Assembly: GCA_911728435.2 (NCBI GenBank)
Contig: OU452201.1
Span: 27,776,001 to 27,840,000 of the forward strand
Source of the DNA: Apoderus coryli
Lineage: Eukaryota; Arthropoda; Insecta; Coleoptera; Attelabidae
DNA length: 64,000 nucleotides
Direction: 5' to 3'
The notes below the pieces were generated by a model, which saw only the letters and a list, made by a program, of their open reading frames with translations, did no database searches and had not been told where the DNA came from. The translations under genes were made by a program, and so were the position numbers. Positions 1 through 10,482 of this stretch are shown here, one piece after another (the first letter of the stretch is position 1; each line of letters opens with the position of its first letter).

Positions 1-1157
1 TAACCTACCACCTAACCTGAATATTTAATTGTATGTAAAAACACATGACATATTTTACTATTGTTTGGCTTCGCAAGAGATCTGCACGAATTTTAACTCG
101 TTTTGGTTGAAGATAGAGTGAATAAGTTAGCTAGCGTTTTATAGTAGTTAATTGTTGTATTTTATTATTTCAAGTATCAACTTATTACAGTTCGTTAATT
201 CTTTCAAGGGGGCCGGTATGTTTGATACCTCCTGTATATTATTAAAAATGTTTTATAAAAGTTAGTTGCTATGGTTGTAAAAAAAAACAAAAATGAGAAT
301 AAACAAGAGTAAAAAATTGCTGTTGCAAATCGAATTTTATCCTTAAAAATTGATAATAAAAGGAAAACTACAACAACTAAAATAATACAATCCACCTATC
401 CAACAATGTTACAGGGCCAGCAATAATTTTATAATAAATTATTCCAGCAAGCGAGCCAGGGTTAAAATATGATTATCATTGCATATAGTTATAAATATAA
501 AATATAAGGCACATTTTATTACTATCCGACCTTTTGATATTCACCAGTTATAAAATAATAATAATAAGGAAATGGAAAGGAAGCAAAAGGAGCTTTCGCC
601 AGGTTTACTTGATATTTATTGTATGGAGATTTTGAGTTATAGTTATTCTTATAGACTTTTATGTTGTTGGAAAATATCATAAAATTTATAGGGCACATAT
701 ATAGTGAGCACGTGTGTGCTGTTGAGTATCTATGTGTAGAATGTCTGTTTTCTGTCACACACCGTTTGAACGTTTGGTTTATAGTTCATTTTTAGCGCGC
801 GCTAAAATGTTTAAAGGTCTTTGCGAGTTTCTTTTACCTCAAAGTGCAGTTAAAGTAAAATAAAATATGTTTTCAACGTTCTTAGAAGTTGCTAAAAATG
901 TAATGCGGAATTAATATTAAATAATGTGACGAACGCCGTAGAAATATAGTTTTTACTTAAAATATTTCATGAAAACCAAATTTCTCTAAATTGGTTCTAT
1001 TTAGTTAACAAAAGCTCCTCAAAACATTATGTTTTGCATTAATTTTTACTTGGTTTTAATTAATTATTTTTTATTACGATCCTTTTCTTATGGACTAGTT
1101 TAGGTGCCAATATTTTATATTAATTTTAATTCTCTATTGCGTTTGCTTGGATTATTA
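1..1157. other. AT-rich stretch without recognisable gene
   Basis: I see no protein family, RNA gene or element end here. The short open frames near 204-395 and 522-758 on the minus strand are low-complexity hydrophobic or tyrosine-rich translations with no recognisable motif, and they look like chance frames. Confidence 0.5.
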
Positions 1158-1159
1158 TA

Positions 1160-1194
1160 CAGGGTGAACTATCACTCAGTACAAAAATTTTAAC
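1160..1194 (+). repeat. Left terminal inverted repeat of outer element
   Basis: 35 bp beginning CAGGGTGAAC, inverted copy at 5495-5529; preceded by TATA, so the exact TA target copy could be 1156-1157 or 1158-1159. Confidence 0.9.
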
Positions 1195-1449
1195 CACATG
1201 CTCAGGAAAGCATGAAAAACCATAAAAAATTTGTTTCGGAATTTTTATTCGATGTTTACAAAATGGGGCAAATCCACGTTTTTTCTGGTAAATCGGCGCC
1301 TATGACAATTATTTTTCACGATGGCTTCCTACCTGCGAACAGCTATACGCGGCGTTGCCAATTGTAGACAGGTGAAAATGAACATTTTTGTAAATATAAT
1401 TATTATAATACCTTATAAATAAATCCATCTTTACTACTGCAGAATTGTA

Positions 1450-1835
1450 CACTACTTCTTCGTTTTCGCAAACAATAAATTCCTAAAACGATATTTTCGC
1501 ATACTTATTACACTACACTAAAAACACAACAGATTCCGAAAGCACACTACATGCCGGCAGAGTTTGCTAATATTCGCTGATGCCGGTTTATTTTAAATTG
1601 AACGAAATATTAAACTATGAGATCCAGCTGTAGCGGCGCTGCCTTTTTCCAACTTGTAGATAATTTCTTCGTTTTTGAAAATTTCTAAAACGATATTTTC
1701 GCATTTTGAACACACAAACACTAATTAAACATTGCCGGAAGCACACTAAAACCCAGATAAGTAAAACTACTACTTACTTATCTGGGACTAAAATGTAAAA
1801 TGTCGGTTTAATTTTAATTTACTTAAATCGTTTAT
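1450..1835. repeat. Degenerate internal direct duplication in outer element
   Basis: About 1452-1640 and 1662-1830 share an ordered set of words: CTTCGTTTT, CTAAAACGATATTTTCGCAT, GCCGG, AAGCACACTA and GTCGGTTTA or its variants. This indicates an old direct duplication of about 170-200 bp with several indels. Function is unknown. Confidence 0.6.
1752..1786. repeat. Perfect 13-bp hairpin
   Basis: CCCAGATAAGTAA at 1752-1764 is perfectly complementary to 1774-1786, with a 9-nt loop. It sits within the second copy of the internal duplication and is missing from the first. Confidence 0.8.
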
Positions 1836-2659
1836 TCCAATCAGGACGAAAATGTAAACACAAACATAATTAATTATGCAAGGTTAATAACCTCCCGGGA
1901 CACCTGGATAATCTATTGTGCAGACAAATTCGACGTTAATCATCTGTTAACCAGCAGCCTAACATGTTGCCAAATTTATAACACACATATTACGCTTTTT
2001 ATTATGCATCTAGCCATATTATGCTACTTTTAATGCGCTTTGCATGTGTATACCGCGTTCGCAAGTGTCAGAAATTCCTCACAAATTTCTCAGATCAGAT
2101 TGGCTGATGTGGGATAATCACCTACCACTCGCCCTCACTTGAAATTTTTTATAAAAGAAACGTGAAACTGTCAAAATTATCATTAGCTACGAAATAATTT
2201 GAGCTTAATTTCTCACGTAACTATGGTTGTTTTTACATTACATTAGACGTTAGAAATTGCGCATTGCATACTTTACACATTAGGCAGAATAAAATACACA
2301 TATGATAAAACGGGTTGCCTACGTACACTACACAAAAATTATGTCGGAAATATTATTATCATTATTCTGAAATAACGTAAATATTAATGATGTGATGAAT
2401 GGTGAATTAGATTTGGAAGCCAAGAGCTAACTAAGAATATTTAGCGCCTATTGACCATCGCTTTTTTGGCCAAATCTGGCAAGCCTGCATTCACGAATAA
2501 TTATTATGCAGATTTTGTCACTATCGATCGAGTTTGTTACTGAAATATGAACAATCGATATCATACATTTTGAACCGATAAAATGGTAATATTTTTAGTA
2601 TAAATACAACAATAACTAGAAACTACACTAATGTTAATAAATACCGATGTTTGATCCTA

Positions 2660-3028
2660 TACAGGGTGGTCCAACGAAAAGTTTGCACCTAGCTTTTCTC
2701 TTTTTTTTGTAGTCGAATGCGAAAATGCTCGGACACGTCGATTTTGCTTTTGAGGGGGACACATTTTAAACATATTTTTCGATCTGCGCCTTTAACCCCC
2801 TAGCGGGGGTGAGTAACAACCCTAAAATTTTAAATGGAAAGAGGGGTCTAATGACATATCATTTGAAAGGACACAAAATTGTCTTTCTAATGATACCCTA
2901 TTTGTCGAATTTTACTAAAACAGTTAATACGAAAACGACTTTAAAGACATTAAGCCGATAATTTTGGTATTAATGAGAAATACAAATAAGTTTTAATTAT
3001 TACGACTGAAAACAACTACAATCATTTC
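2660..3028 (+). repeat. Left long terminal inverted repeat
   Basis: Inverted copy at 4382-4750. It contains a short internal inverted motif (ACCCCCTAGCGGGGGT) near 2795-2811 on both arms. Confidence 0.9.
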
Positions 3029-3230
3029 TAAATTATTTACTTTGAAGAAAAACGGGATTTCAAAAACACTATCTTATTTATCAGAACTAAATTCCTCACT
3101 AATCGTTTGCGTTTTTTGTTGAAATAAAAACTGCAGATACGTGTAGGAAAAGAATTTACACCGTTTATTTTAGTCTTTTCATTGATTCAGTTTGGTTGCT
3201 TCTCAAGTTATTTTACTTTTACCGTACAAA

Positions 3231-4304
3231 ATGATTTATTCCATTCTAGAACGAGTTGAAATTGTTAAACTTTATTTTCAAAATAATAGTAGTGCTAGAC
3301 TTACGGCTCGCTTATTTAATGAGAGACATCCCGATAAAAATGTGAATGATGTGTACGTTGGCAAGTTAGTTAAAAAGTTTGTAGATACCGGATCTGTCTG
3401 TAATGTAAAACACCAGCCGCAGAAACCGATCAGAAATGAAGCTGTGGAAGTCGCTGTTTTAGGGCATGTTGAAATGGATCATAGTCAAAGTACCCGTCAA
3501 CTAGCTGAAGCCTCAGGTGTCTCCCGTTCGTCCATAATACGAATTTTAAAAGCGTACAAATTTCATCCGTACAAAATCAAATTAGTACAGGAACTAAATG
3601 AGGATGATCCTGATAGAAGGCTGCAATTTTGTGAAGCAATGAGCCAGCGTTTAATTGAAGATCCGCAATTATTATTTAACATTTGTTTTTCCGACGAATG
3701 CACATTTTATTTGAATGGAGCTGTAAATAGGCACAATTGCCGTTACTGGGATGACAGTAACCCACATTTATTCCGTGAGGTTCATACCCAGTATCCTCAA
3801 AAAATAAACGTCTGGTGTGGCATATTAGGAAATCATATTATAGGACCACTTTTTATTCCTGGAAATTTAACTGGTGAAGTGTACCTAAACATGCTTGAAG
3901 ACACAATTGATCCTTTAATAACACAAATAATAGAAGATGACCAAAATCATACTGCTGATCGGCTTTATTTCCAGCAAGATGGAGCACCTCCGCACTATGT
4001 GGCTCCTGTAAGACAGTTCTTAGATGACCGGTTCCCTGGACGGTGGATTGGAAGGAGGGGCCCAATTGAATGGCCTGCCAGGTCACCGGATTTATCGCCT
4101 TTAGACTTTTTTCTTTGGGGGCACTTAAAAAATAAATGTTTTGCCACGAAGCCCGAGTCCATAGAAGATCTTCGCCAACGCATTACAGAAGAGTGCAGAA
4201 ACATAACACCTGATATGCTACAAAATGTTAGAAATAGATTTGAACAAAATCTGTATTATTGTATGGAATCAAATGGGTCACATTTTCAACATTTGTTAAT
4301 GTAA
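3231..4304 (+). CDS. Transposase, Tc1/mariner superfamily, DD41D, DUF4817-type
   Basis: Transposase of 357 residues that would excise and integrate the surrounding element at TA sites in the nucleus. I start it at the ATG at 3231 (context ACAAAATGA). The frame is open to 3192 but without an upstream ATG. Residues 1-60 form the N-terminal helix-turn-helix region (FQNNSSARLTARLFNERHP). A second helix-turn-helix lies around 85-110 (STRQLAEASGVSRSSIIRIL). Catalytic residues are D155 in FSDECTFY, D250 in QQDGAPPH and D292 in SPDLSPLDFFLWG, with 41 residues between the last two. That spacing is described for rosa-like elements. The C-terminus SHFQHLLM is typical of the insect DUF4817 transposase group. 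No stop or frameshift is present, so the enzyme may be functional; expression is unknown. Confidence 0.95.
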   Translation: MIYSILERVEIVKLYFQNNSSARLTARLFNERHPDKNVNDVYVGKLVKKFVDTGSVCNVKHQPQKPIRNEAVEVAVLGHVEMDHSQSTRQLAEASGVSRSSIIRILKAYKFHPYKIKLVQELNEDDPDRRLQFCEAMSQRLIEDPQLLFNICFSDECTFYLNGAVNRHNCRYWDDSNPHLFREVHTQYPQKINVWCGILGNHIIGPLFIPGNLTGEVYLNMLEDTIDPLITQIIEDDQNHTADRLYFQQDGAPPHYVAPVRQFLDDRFPGRWIGRRGPIEWPARSPDLSPLDFFLWGHLKNKCFATKPESIEDLRQRITEECRNITPDMLQNVRNRFEQNLYYCMESNGSHFQHLLM

Positions 4305-4310
4305 CGTTTT

Positions 4311-4316
4311 AATAAA
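4311..4316 (+). promoter_or_regulatory. Polyadenylation signal of DD41D transposase
   Basis: AATAAA lies 7 bp after the TAA stop at 4302-4304, outside the right inverted repeat. Confidence 0.6.
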
Positions 4317-4381
4317 TCAATTTAACAGCTTGTTTACTTTTTTTACAAAGCAATGTTAAAACTAACAAACATTGGAATGTA

Positions 4382-4750
4382 CTAACGATTGCAGGTGTTT
4401 TCACTCGCAATAATTAAAACTTATTTGTATTTCTCATTAATACCAAAATTATCGGCTTAATGTCTTTAAAGTCGTTTTCGTATTAACTGTTTTAGTAAAA
4501 TTCGACAAATAGGGTATCATTAGAAAGACAATTTTGTGTCCTTTCAAATGATATGTCATTAGACCCCTCTTTCCATTTAAAATTTTAGGGTTGTTACTCA
4601 CCCCCGCTAGGGGGTTAAAGGCGCAGATCGAAAAATATGTTTAAAATGTGTCCCCCTCAAAAGCAAAATCGACGTGTCCGAGCATTTTCGCATTCGACTA
4701 CAAAAAAAAGAGAAAAGCTAGGTGCAAACTTTTCGTTGGACCACCCTGTA
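4382..4750 (-). repeat. Right long terminal inverted repeat
   Basis: Inverted copy of 2660-3028, beginning 78 bp after the transposase stop codon. Mismatches are confined to the inner end by eye. Confidence 0.9.
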
Positions 4751-4961
4751 TATCGTTATAATGAAGCGTAAATTGTCGATGTGACTATGGATAATTTTTA
4801 TTCCGATATATCGATATGGCGATGTTTTCCTTTGTCATTTGTCATCGCGTTTTTGACGTCGAATTATTATATTACTTTATTGATTTGTGTATGTTTGAAA
4901 ATTGAATTGAATTATTGAAAAACGCGGAATTAACAGACATGGTAATAACATTATACCTACC

Positions 4962-5048
4962 TATGGGAAATGCAAAGAAAGAGCAAATCGGGCGGCAGTG
5001 GAATACCGGAGACGTTTTCCAAATAGGAAAGACATGCCTAATCTAGTC
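4962..5048 (+). pseudogene. N-terminal transposase fragment of outer element
   Basis: In one frame this reads YGKCKERANRAAVEYRRRFP followed by NRK. It matches the DUF4817 N-terminal pattern (YG.C...A..A..EY.RRFPNR) also seen in the element at 25.9-28.1 kb. The remainder of the transposase is missing; downstream text around 5090-5190 is not clearly homologous. It lies between the nested element and the right TIR, which supports the outer element being a dead member of the same superfamily. Confidence 0.7.
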
Positions 5049-5494
5049 CTCGCATATTTGTAAATGTTGGATGGGATCCACCTTGTGATCGTCGGGCTGA
5101 GTACCTGACATTAAACAAGAAGAGTGGACGAGGTAAATCAAGCGGTCCCCAGGAAGTTCAAAAATCATTCTATGGCATGTTAGACCTATCCGCAAGGTAG
5201 GAGCTTACATAATATTTAATATTTTGCATGATTGAAGTCACATAATCATCTACATTTTCTAAATAAATTTTTTACTTTAAATGCTCGGTAACTCGATACA
5301 CTTGGCAACATGGCGCTGTATCATACATAACCTTTAAGCTAATGTCTAATTTAAACTTCAGTTGGGCAGGCGTTCATAGGCGTCGTAAAAAGGGAGTTTA
5401 ACATGATTTACAAAAAAATTATTTTCAGCCTTAATAAAAATGTGGGAAATTTTTTGAAAGGCGATTCTGTTAAATCTTATTTTCTCTACCTCTA

Positions 5495-5529
5495 GTTAAA
5501 ATTTTTGTACTGAGTGATAGTCCACCCTG
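5495..5529 (-). repeat. Right terminal inverted repeat of outer element
   Basis: Inverted copy of 1160-1194 ending CCACCCTG, followed by TA at 5530-5531. It matches the left end at 34 of 35 positions by eye. Confidence 0.9.
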
Positions 5530-5594
5530 TATTAAAACACAATTTACGTTCAAGGGAATAATAGTGCCCTTAATTTAATTTTGTTGAGCGGGGG

Positions 5595-5603
5595 TATAAA
5601 AGG
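5595..5603 (+). promoter_or_regulatory. Candidate TATA box
   Basis: TATAAAAGG preceded by a GC-rich hexamer, 57 bp upstream of the ATG at 5660. The spacing allows transcription to start about 25-30 bp before the ORF. No initiator was verified. Confidence 0.35.
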
Positions 5604-5659
5604 AAAAGATCAAATCTATGAGACGGCCTCACCTATACCTCAATTGAAGTGGTGACATC

Positions 5660-5977
5660 ATGGTCCGCCATTCATCTCATTTATATTTTGTTCTAAAAAG
5701 AACGACAAATAATGCGCTCATTATACTTTCCGCAATAACTTTTAATAAATACGTACTTGCTAAAGTGGTATCTGAACTTTTCGGGAGAACACTCTCAGAG
5801 AGGGTTTACATTGGCAAATTATTTGGAAGTACTGTCACATATACTACTTGGGATAGTTCTACTTGCCCGTGTAAGTACGGTTTAATAGCTGAAAATCGAG
5901 TAAAAAAAGCCGATAGACCAAAATCAAATAGATTAAATAAAACATTATTTACAGTTTTTCGTTCTTTGGAAAAGTAA
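5660..5977 (+). CDS. Uncharacterised ORF, 105 codons
   Basis: Open frame from ATG at 5660 to TAA, 105 residues, not recognised. The N-terminal third is mildly hydrophobic. The C-terminal half is basic (NRVKKADRPKSNRLNKT). A TATA-like box lies upstream. The context GAAGTGGTGACATC just before the ATG resembles the primer-site or leader region of some LTR retroelements, but no LTR or Gag motif is visible. It lies 130 bp right of the outer mariner element. It could be a chance frame, a small gene, or the start of a decayed retroelement. Confidence 0.25.
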   Translation: MVRHSSHLYFVLKRTTNNALIILSAITFNKYVLAKVVSELFGRTLSERVYIGKLFGSTVTYTTWDSSTCPCKYGLIAENRVKKADRPKSNRLNKTLFTVFRSLEK

Positions 5978-8187
5978 AAAAAAATCCCGATGGCAGCCAG
6001 TCGGAAAAGTAGATTTTTGATTTATGTATTTTTTATTTATAATTAGTCTACCACTGACACCCACTATTAATAAACAAATAATGGAATATTCTGACATTCG
6101 CCAAATATAACCAAAGTGTCATATTGACAGTTATTTTAACTGAAATACCCATTATACTATAATACATACGTAAGTACGGTCTTATTGTTATTTCACAGGT
6201 GTTTATTTGTCAAAATAATTACAGGTATAGCGGGTGATAATATTTTTTTTATTTTTTGTTACTTTATATTGACTTACATTTACTTAAATATGCCAGCGAT
6301 GAAAAAACTCTCCAAATAAATATTGTAGAGATTTAAGTGCTCTATCATTTGATATGTAACATCGGTATTTTCCATTAACAACGAAAAAAATATGATTTTT
6401 TTAAAACTTTGACAGGCCGCCATTCTGAAATTAGCTCTCCGATTTTAATCGCCAACGAACTCACGCGATTCCATGACCTAGCCGATTTTTTAACCAAATT
6501 TTGTTTCGATTGGTCAAAAAATGCGGCCTAGAACGTGACGCAAAGTTTCTATATCCCATATATATATATATATATATAGATATATAAACTTTTGAACTGA
6601 GGTCTTTTTTAGGATCCAGGGGTCATAAAATGAAGTAATGCATAAAAATTTTTCAAAATTTCGGTTGTGTCGATCTCCTGAATAGTTAGATTTTTTTTAA
6701 AAATCTACTAAAAATCCCCAACTGGAGTTATCTTTGTTGTAGCTTTTGTAAAATAAACTAAAAACAACCATGTTTTCAGTCTATTAATGGTATGCAAACC
6801 GGCACAATAATATTTTTACGGATTCGGATTTTAAAAAGTAAATATAAGTATGTACACGTTTACACTTCGTAACAGTGCAGTAACACAAAGATTAAATTTA
6901 GAAACGAGGAAGTGTTTACAAGCACAAGCCGGCCTTATGCGCATATTAGTATAATATATCTATTTTCTAGGCGCACATAATACAAACACAAAGTATATTG
7001 AAATACAATAAATTACCTAACCAATAAATAAAATAGCAGATTTCGCTCTCATGAACTTCAAGTTCGGATCACACAGTAGTTTATAAAAAAAACTATGTAA
7101 AGCTTCTCTTGACTTCTATTTCTATTTTCCTGATCTGAAAGAAACAAAGCTATTACAGAGAACAACAGAGAATATGAACTCCAACCACTTTCTATTGTCC
7201 TGTGCGAGGCTGGTGGTAGCCATTTTTTAATATACTCGACAGATCCATATGTACGTTTTATTGAAATTACAGGATAGGTGAAGAACAGGGGAGTAATAGA
7301 ATTATTTTATAATAGAATTACATCTTTATTAATTATAAAAACAAACAAATACTTTTTTACTTTTATTCATGTTTCCATATAATCATTTTATTTATATTTT
7401 TAAAATTTCTATTGATTAATTTTAATTTATAAAATAACCTTAACCTAAAATATAATTTCGTAACATATTTTTTTGGAAAATTAGAACATGGATGTTCAAA
7501 CTTTACATTTTTGCTTAAATTAATTAAATAGTTCCGCTCTAAAAAAAAAAAAGTTTAATTGATTACGGGCAAATATACATATATTAATTTTAGATAGAGT
7601 AAAATAAAATTATTCTAATTTATACAATAGGTCTACTGATTTTCAATTCCTTTAGTATAATTGAGAATTTATTATGTTTTACCTGTTTATGGCCTTCAGA
7701 AAAACAACGCAAGCACACATGTTGGGAATTTCCCATTATATACCTACGAAACATGCTAAAATCACTCCCAATAAACGGGCAATAAAACCTGAGACGTGAA
7801 TTTACTACCTGCTAATATCTATAATAGTTAAAATATGTAATTCAAATTTAATAAACACTGTCAGAATTTAATAGAATTTTTGCACTCATCTAGTAAGATT
7901 TTTAAGCTCTCTTTTTAGAATGTTTAAGATGTATTGGACTTTTATGGGCAAATAGACTGAACCAAGTTATAAAAGATAAGGGCCATCGTGCTGCGAAATT
8001 AAGCGAAGTTATTCATGTTTTTTAAATAATTTGTGTGATTTTTTTAGGCAAGTAAGCTCAATATTTTAAACAGTTTGTTTAGAAATATTTGTTGTTCAAA
8101 ATAACAATTGGTAATTTGATTTAATGTACCTATGTGATATTATTTTAACCTAATTTTATATGCATCTAATTCAAATACTACATAAAT
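5978..8187. other. AT-rich stretch, no gene recognised
   Basis: No coding family seen. A (TA)n tract lies at 6558-6578. Short words in 6300-6730 look like old dispersed repeat, but I could not delimit an element. Confidence 0.4.
6558..6578. repeat. (AT)n microsatellite
   Basis: Pure alternating AT of 21 bp, followed by an interrupted GATATATAA. Confidence 0.9.
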
Positions 8188-8283
8188 ATCCATCGGGAAA
8201 CTAAAGAATGATAAATTGCAGTTATAATATTTATTCCTGCAATTCTTCGCAGCATACATCATTCCGCCTCTGCTTTTTTGCAT
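8188..8283 (-). pseudogene. THAP zinc-finger N-terminal relic
   Basis: The minus strand encodes MQKSRGGMMYAAKNCRNKYY and then NCNLSFFSFPMD. This aligns by eye with the THAP exon at 31331-31443 (GGHVCAAKCCSNKRYTCSKH, FFRFP). THAP domains are C2CH zinc fingers found in DNA-binding proteins and in transposases such as P elements. The first zinc-ligand cysteine is replaced by Y (MYAAK versus VCAAK), and the frame runs past the expected exon end without a donor, so I read it as a decayed copy. No transposase catalytic region is found nearby. Confidence 0.55.
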
Positions 8284-8899
8284 TTCAAAATAAACAATAT
8301 CACTATCAAAAGTTTGTAAAACAAAAACACACAATATAACTATATAACACACAGAATACTACGGCACTGGAAAACAAATCACTTGAAATGGCAAAGCACA
8401 AATAAAATATCCCGACGACAATGAGAGTATACGAAAACATGGCGATTTTGAGTGCGCAATTATATGCGCAATCTCTTCCCCCACCAGCAAAATCCCATTC
8501 TCTGTTGTTCTCTGGCTATTATGTACTGAACAGTTGATGCAAAAAAATAGACGCATGCCAAAAATATGATGTAAATGTTTCTATTGGTGGTTTCATAGTA
8601 CGTCGAGAAGGGAAGCAACAACTGCTTCGGTACGGTATGCATTTATACATTCCATACATGTATATGGCACCATTGGTCCGATTTAAAATATAAGCCAATA
8701 AACATCAAGTGCAATACGCGCGTACGGAATGTAAATCGGTGCCATGTATACACTTACGAAATGTAATAGTTATCGCTGCGTTGACATTATTTTAAACAGA
8801 TTTATTTTCTTTATTTCGGTTCAGTTGTGGTTATGCGTGTTTGAATTTGAAATTTGTTACCTTTGGATTATAAATATTTTGAACTGAGTCCTAGAAAAT
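8284..8899. other. Non-coding stretch left of the LINE
   Basis: No gene recognised. Positions 8430-8640 are less AT-rich and could be the former leader of the minus-strand THAP gene. An imperfect inverted repeat (TATGGCACC near 8663, GGTGCCATGTATAC near 8738) flanks about 65 bp. Confidence 0.3.
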
Positions 8900-9202
8900 A
8901 TAGAGCTAATCTTAGGCTTAGGCTTAGGCGGGTAAACTGTAGAGTTGAGTGTATCCAATAGTAAATCGTCGTGAATGAATCGTGAAATTCAGTGGTTATA
9001 AGTGTTGGAAAAATTTTGAATTTCGGCCATATAAAGTATTAAATTGTATTTAACAAACTTGTATATAAGTAGCGGAAAAAGTAAGGAAATTGTGGCAGTT
9101 ACATGCATTTTTGTAGTGTCAGTGAATTCACCCGTTCATATTATTTATAAAGTGTTAATACAGTCCACAACTTATCCCTTGAAATCTGAAACATATATTT
9201 TT

Positions 9203-10186
9203 ATGATGAGTGATCTCTCAAATGTGGAACTGTTCAATAAGTTATTAAAAGAAATAAAGGAAACTTCGGAAGATACTAAGGCAAGTGTGACCAAGTCAAT
9301 AACAGAAGAAATAAAAAAAGAAAACCAAATTATTTTAGAAAAGATTTCCAATCAAAAGCAGGCAATAGAAGATCTAGAAAATAAATGCTTTTCCATTGAA
9401 CAAAGAGTAATAGAACTTGATCGAAAACTACGTAAAAATAATATAATCATTGTCGGACTGGACACTCCAACAGATAGGGCCGACTTGCTTCCGTTTGTAT
9501 TGGAATTTTTTAAAAACAGCCTCACAGTCGAATTGAATGAAATAGACATCAATAACTTGTATACAATACAAAGCACCAAAGGCAAATCAATCAAGGTTGA
9601 ATTCGTAACATTTTTAAAAAAACAACAAATATTGACCAATGCTAAGAAATTGAAAGGCTCGAATATTTACATAAACAATGATTTATGCGCAGAGGACAGA
9701 GAGGATCAAAAAATCTTGTTAAGGCATTTGAAGGAAGCTCGTTCTCTAAATCAAAATGCAAGGATAGTTAAATTTAATAAATTGCAAATTGGAAGCCAAA
9801 TATTCACCGTAGTGGATTTGGAACAAAATAACAGCGGACATACTTTTGAGCAAGACATCCCTGCAGCCATATCATCGAACAAAATTGATGAACCCTTAAA
9901 TACTGTGATCCAAAACTCTGTGGCTACTGAAGAAGTTATCCCTGATCAATATTTACAAAAAAAAATAGTGGAAGCGAAAGTCACTAAAGATAAGATCTTT
10001 AAGAACAAACCAGAAAGGCATAGATCAACGTCAAGGTCTTCTTGTTCATCTATGAAGAGTCAAGAATCGGACAGCAAGAAACGGGATAGGGAAGAAAACG
10101 GAAAAGAGTCAATTGAACCGCGGGTAAGCTTAAATCCGAAAAAACAAAAGACCGTCCAAACAAAAGGAAAACTAAAACCTATTTAA
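9203..10186 (+). CDS. LINE ORF1 protein (coiled coil, RRM-like, C-terminal domain)
   Basis: Predicted RNA-binding nucleoprotein of the LINE, 327 residues. The first in-frame ATG pair is at 9203/9206; the frame extends upstream to 9044 without an ATG. Residues about 10-77 are heptad-rich and likely form a coiled coil for oligomerisation (EKISNQKQAIEDLENKCFS). Residues about 78-160 resemble an L1 ORF1p-type RRM (KNNIIIVGL; later IKVEFVTFLKKQQIL and YINNDL). Residues about 160-205 resemble the ORF1p C-terminal domain (REDQKILLRHLKEAR, ARIVKFNKLQIG). The tail (about 260-327) is basic and serine-rich, with NLS-like NPKKQK. No CCHC knuckles are visible. I infer co-translation or reinitiation with ORF2. 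Confidence 0.85.
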   Translation: MMSDLSNVELFNKLLKEIKETSEDTKASVTKSITEEIKKENQIILEKISNQKQAIEDLENKCFSIEQRVIELDRKLRKNNIIIVGLDTPTDRADLLPFVLEFFKNSLTVELNEIDINNLYTIQSTKGKSIKVEFVTFLKKQQILTNAKKLKGSNIYINNDLCAEDREDQKILLRHLKEARSLNQNARIVKFNKLQIGSQIFTVVDLEQNNSGHTFEQDIPAAISSNKIDEPLNTVIQNSVATEEVIPDQYLQKKIVEAKVTKDKIFKNKPERHRSTSRSSCSSMKSQESDSKKRDREENGKESIEPRVSLNPKKQKTVQTKGKLKPI

Positions 10187-10482
10187 TTTGTTGAAATATG
10201 GATAGATAAAATTAAATAAAACGAGTGCACACAAGTGATATCATTTCATGTCTAGTGTCCAGTACAAACTATCGGAACTTTTTTACTTGGATATTCTATT
10301 ATTTTTTACTTACCTGCTTAATTTTAGTTCAGTCGTACATTGAAGTACGTATGATTTCAATTTACATATACGTGAATTTTTGTTTAGAATTTTATTTAAT
10401 ATTTTAATAGATAATTAAGTTTGGGTTTATATATTTATTTTTCTTTTTTGCATAGTTACTTAATTAATAATACTATCCAGTT

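Larger units (their letters stand above)
2660..4750 (+). mobile_element. Intact DD41D Tc1/mariner-superfamily transposon
   Basis: This 2,091-bp element begins TACAGGGTGGTCC and ends GGACCACCCTGTA, flanked by TA at 2658-2659 and 4751-4752. Long terminal inverted repeats (about 369 bp) surround one uninterrupted transposase frame (3231-4304). The repeats are essentially identical for their outer 335 bp or so and diverge only in the innermost 30 bp. Intact TIRs, intact TA duplications and an open frame with all three catalytic acidic residues suggest recent mobility. It is inserted inside the older element 1160-5529. Confidence 0.95.
1160..5529 (+). mobile_element. Decayed outer Tc1/mariner element (host of a nested insertion)
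   Basis: A 35-bp terminal inverted repeat starting CAGGGTG occurs at 1160-1194 and 5495-5529, with one mismatch by eye (A versus G at position 9). Both ends are flanked by TA (1158-1159, 5530-5531), the Tc1/mariner target duplication. The 4,370-bp span contains the intact element at 2660-4750. Without it and one TA the outer element is about 2.28 kb. Its only recognisable coding trace is a DUF4817-like N-terminal fragment at 4962-5048. The left interior (1450-1830) holds a degenerate internal duplication. I infer the outer element died before or independently of the nested insertion. Confidence 0.85.

Noticed and set aside
3853..4204. Minus-strand open frames over the DD41D transposase
   Set aside because: They are antisense shadows of a clear plus-strand gene and have no domain of their own.
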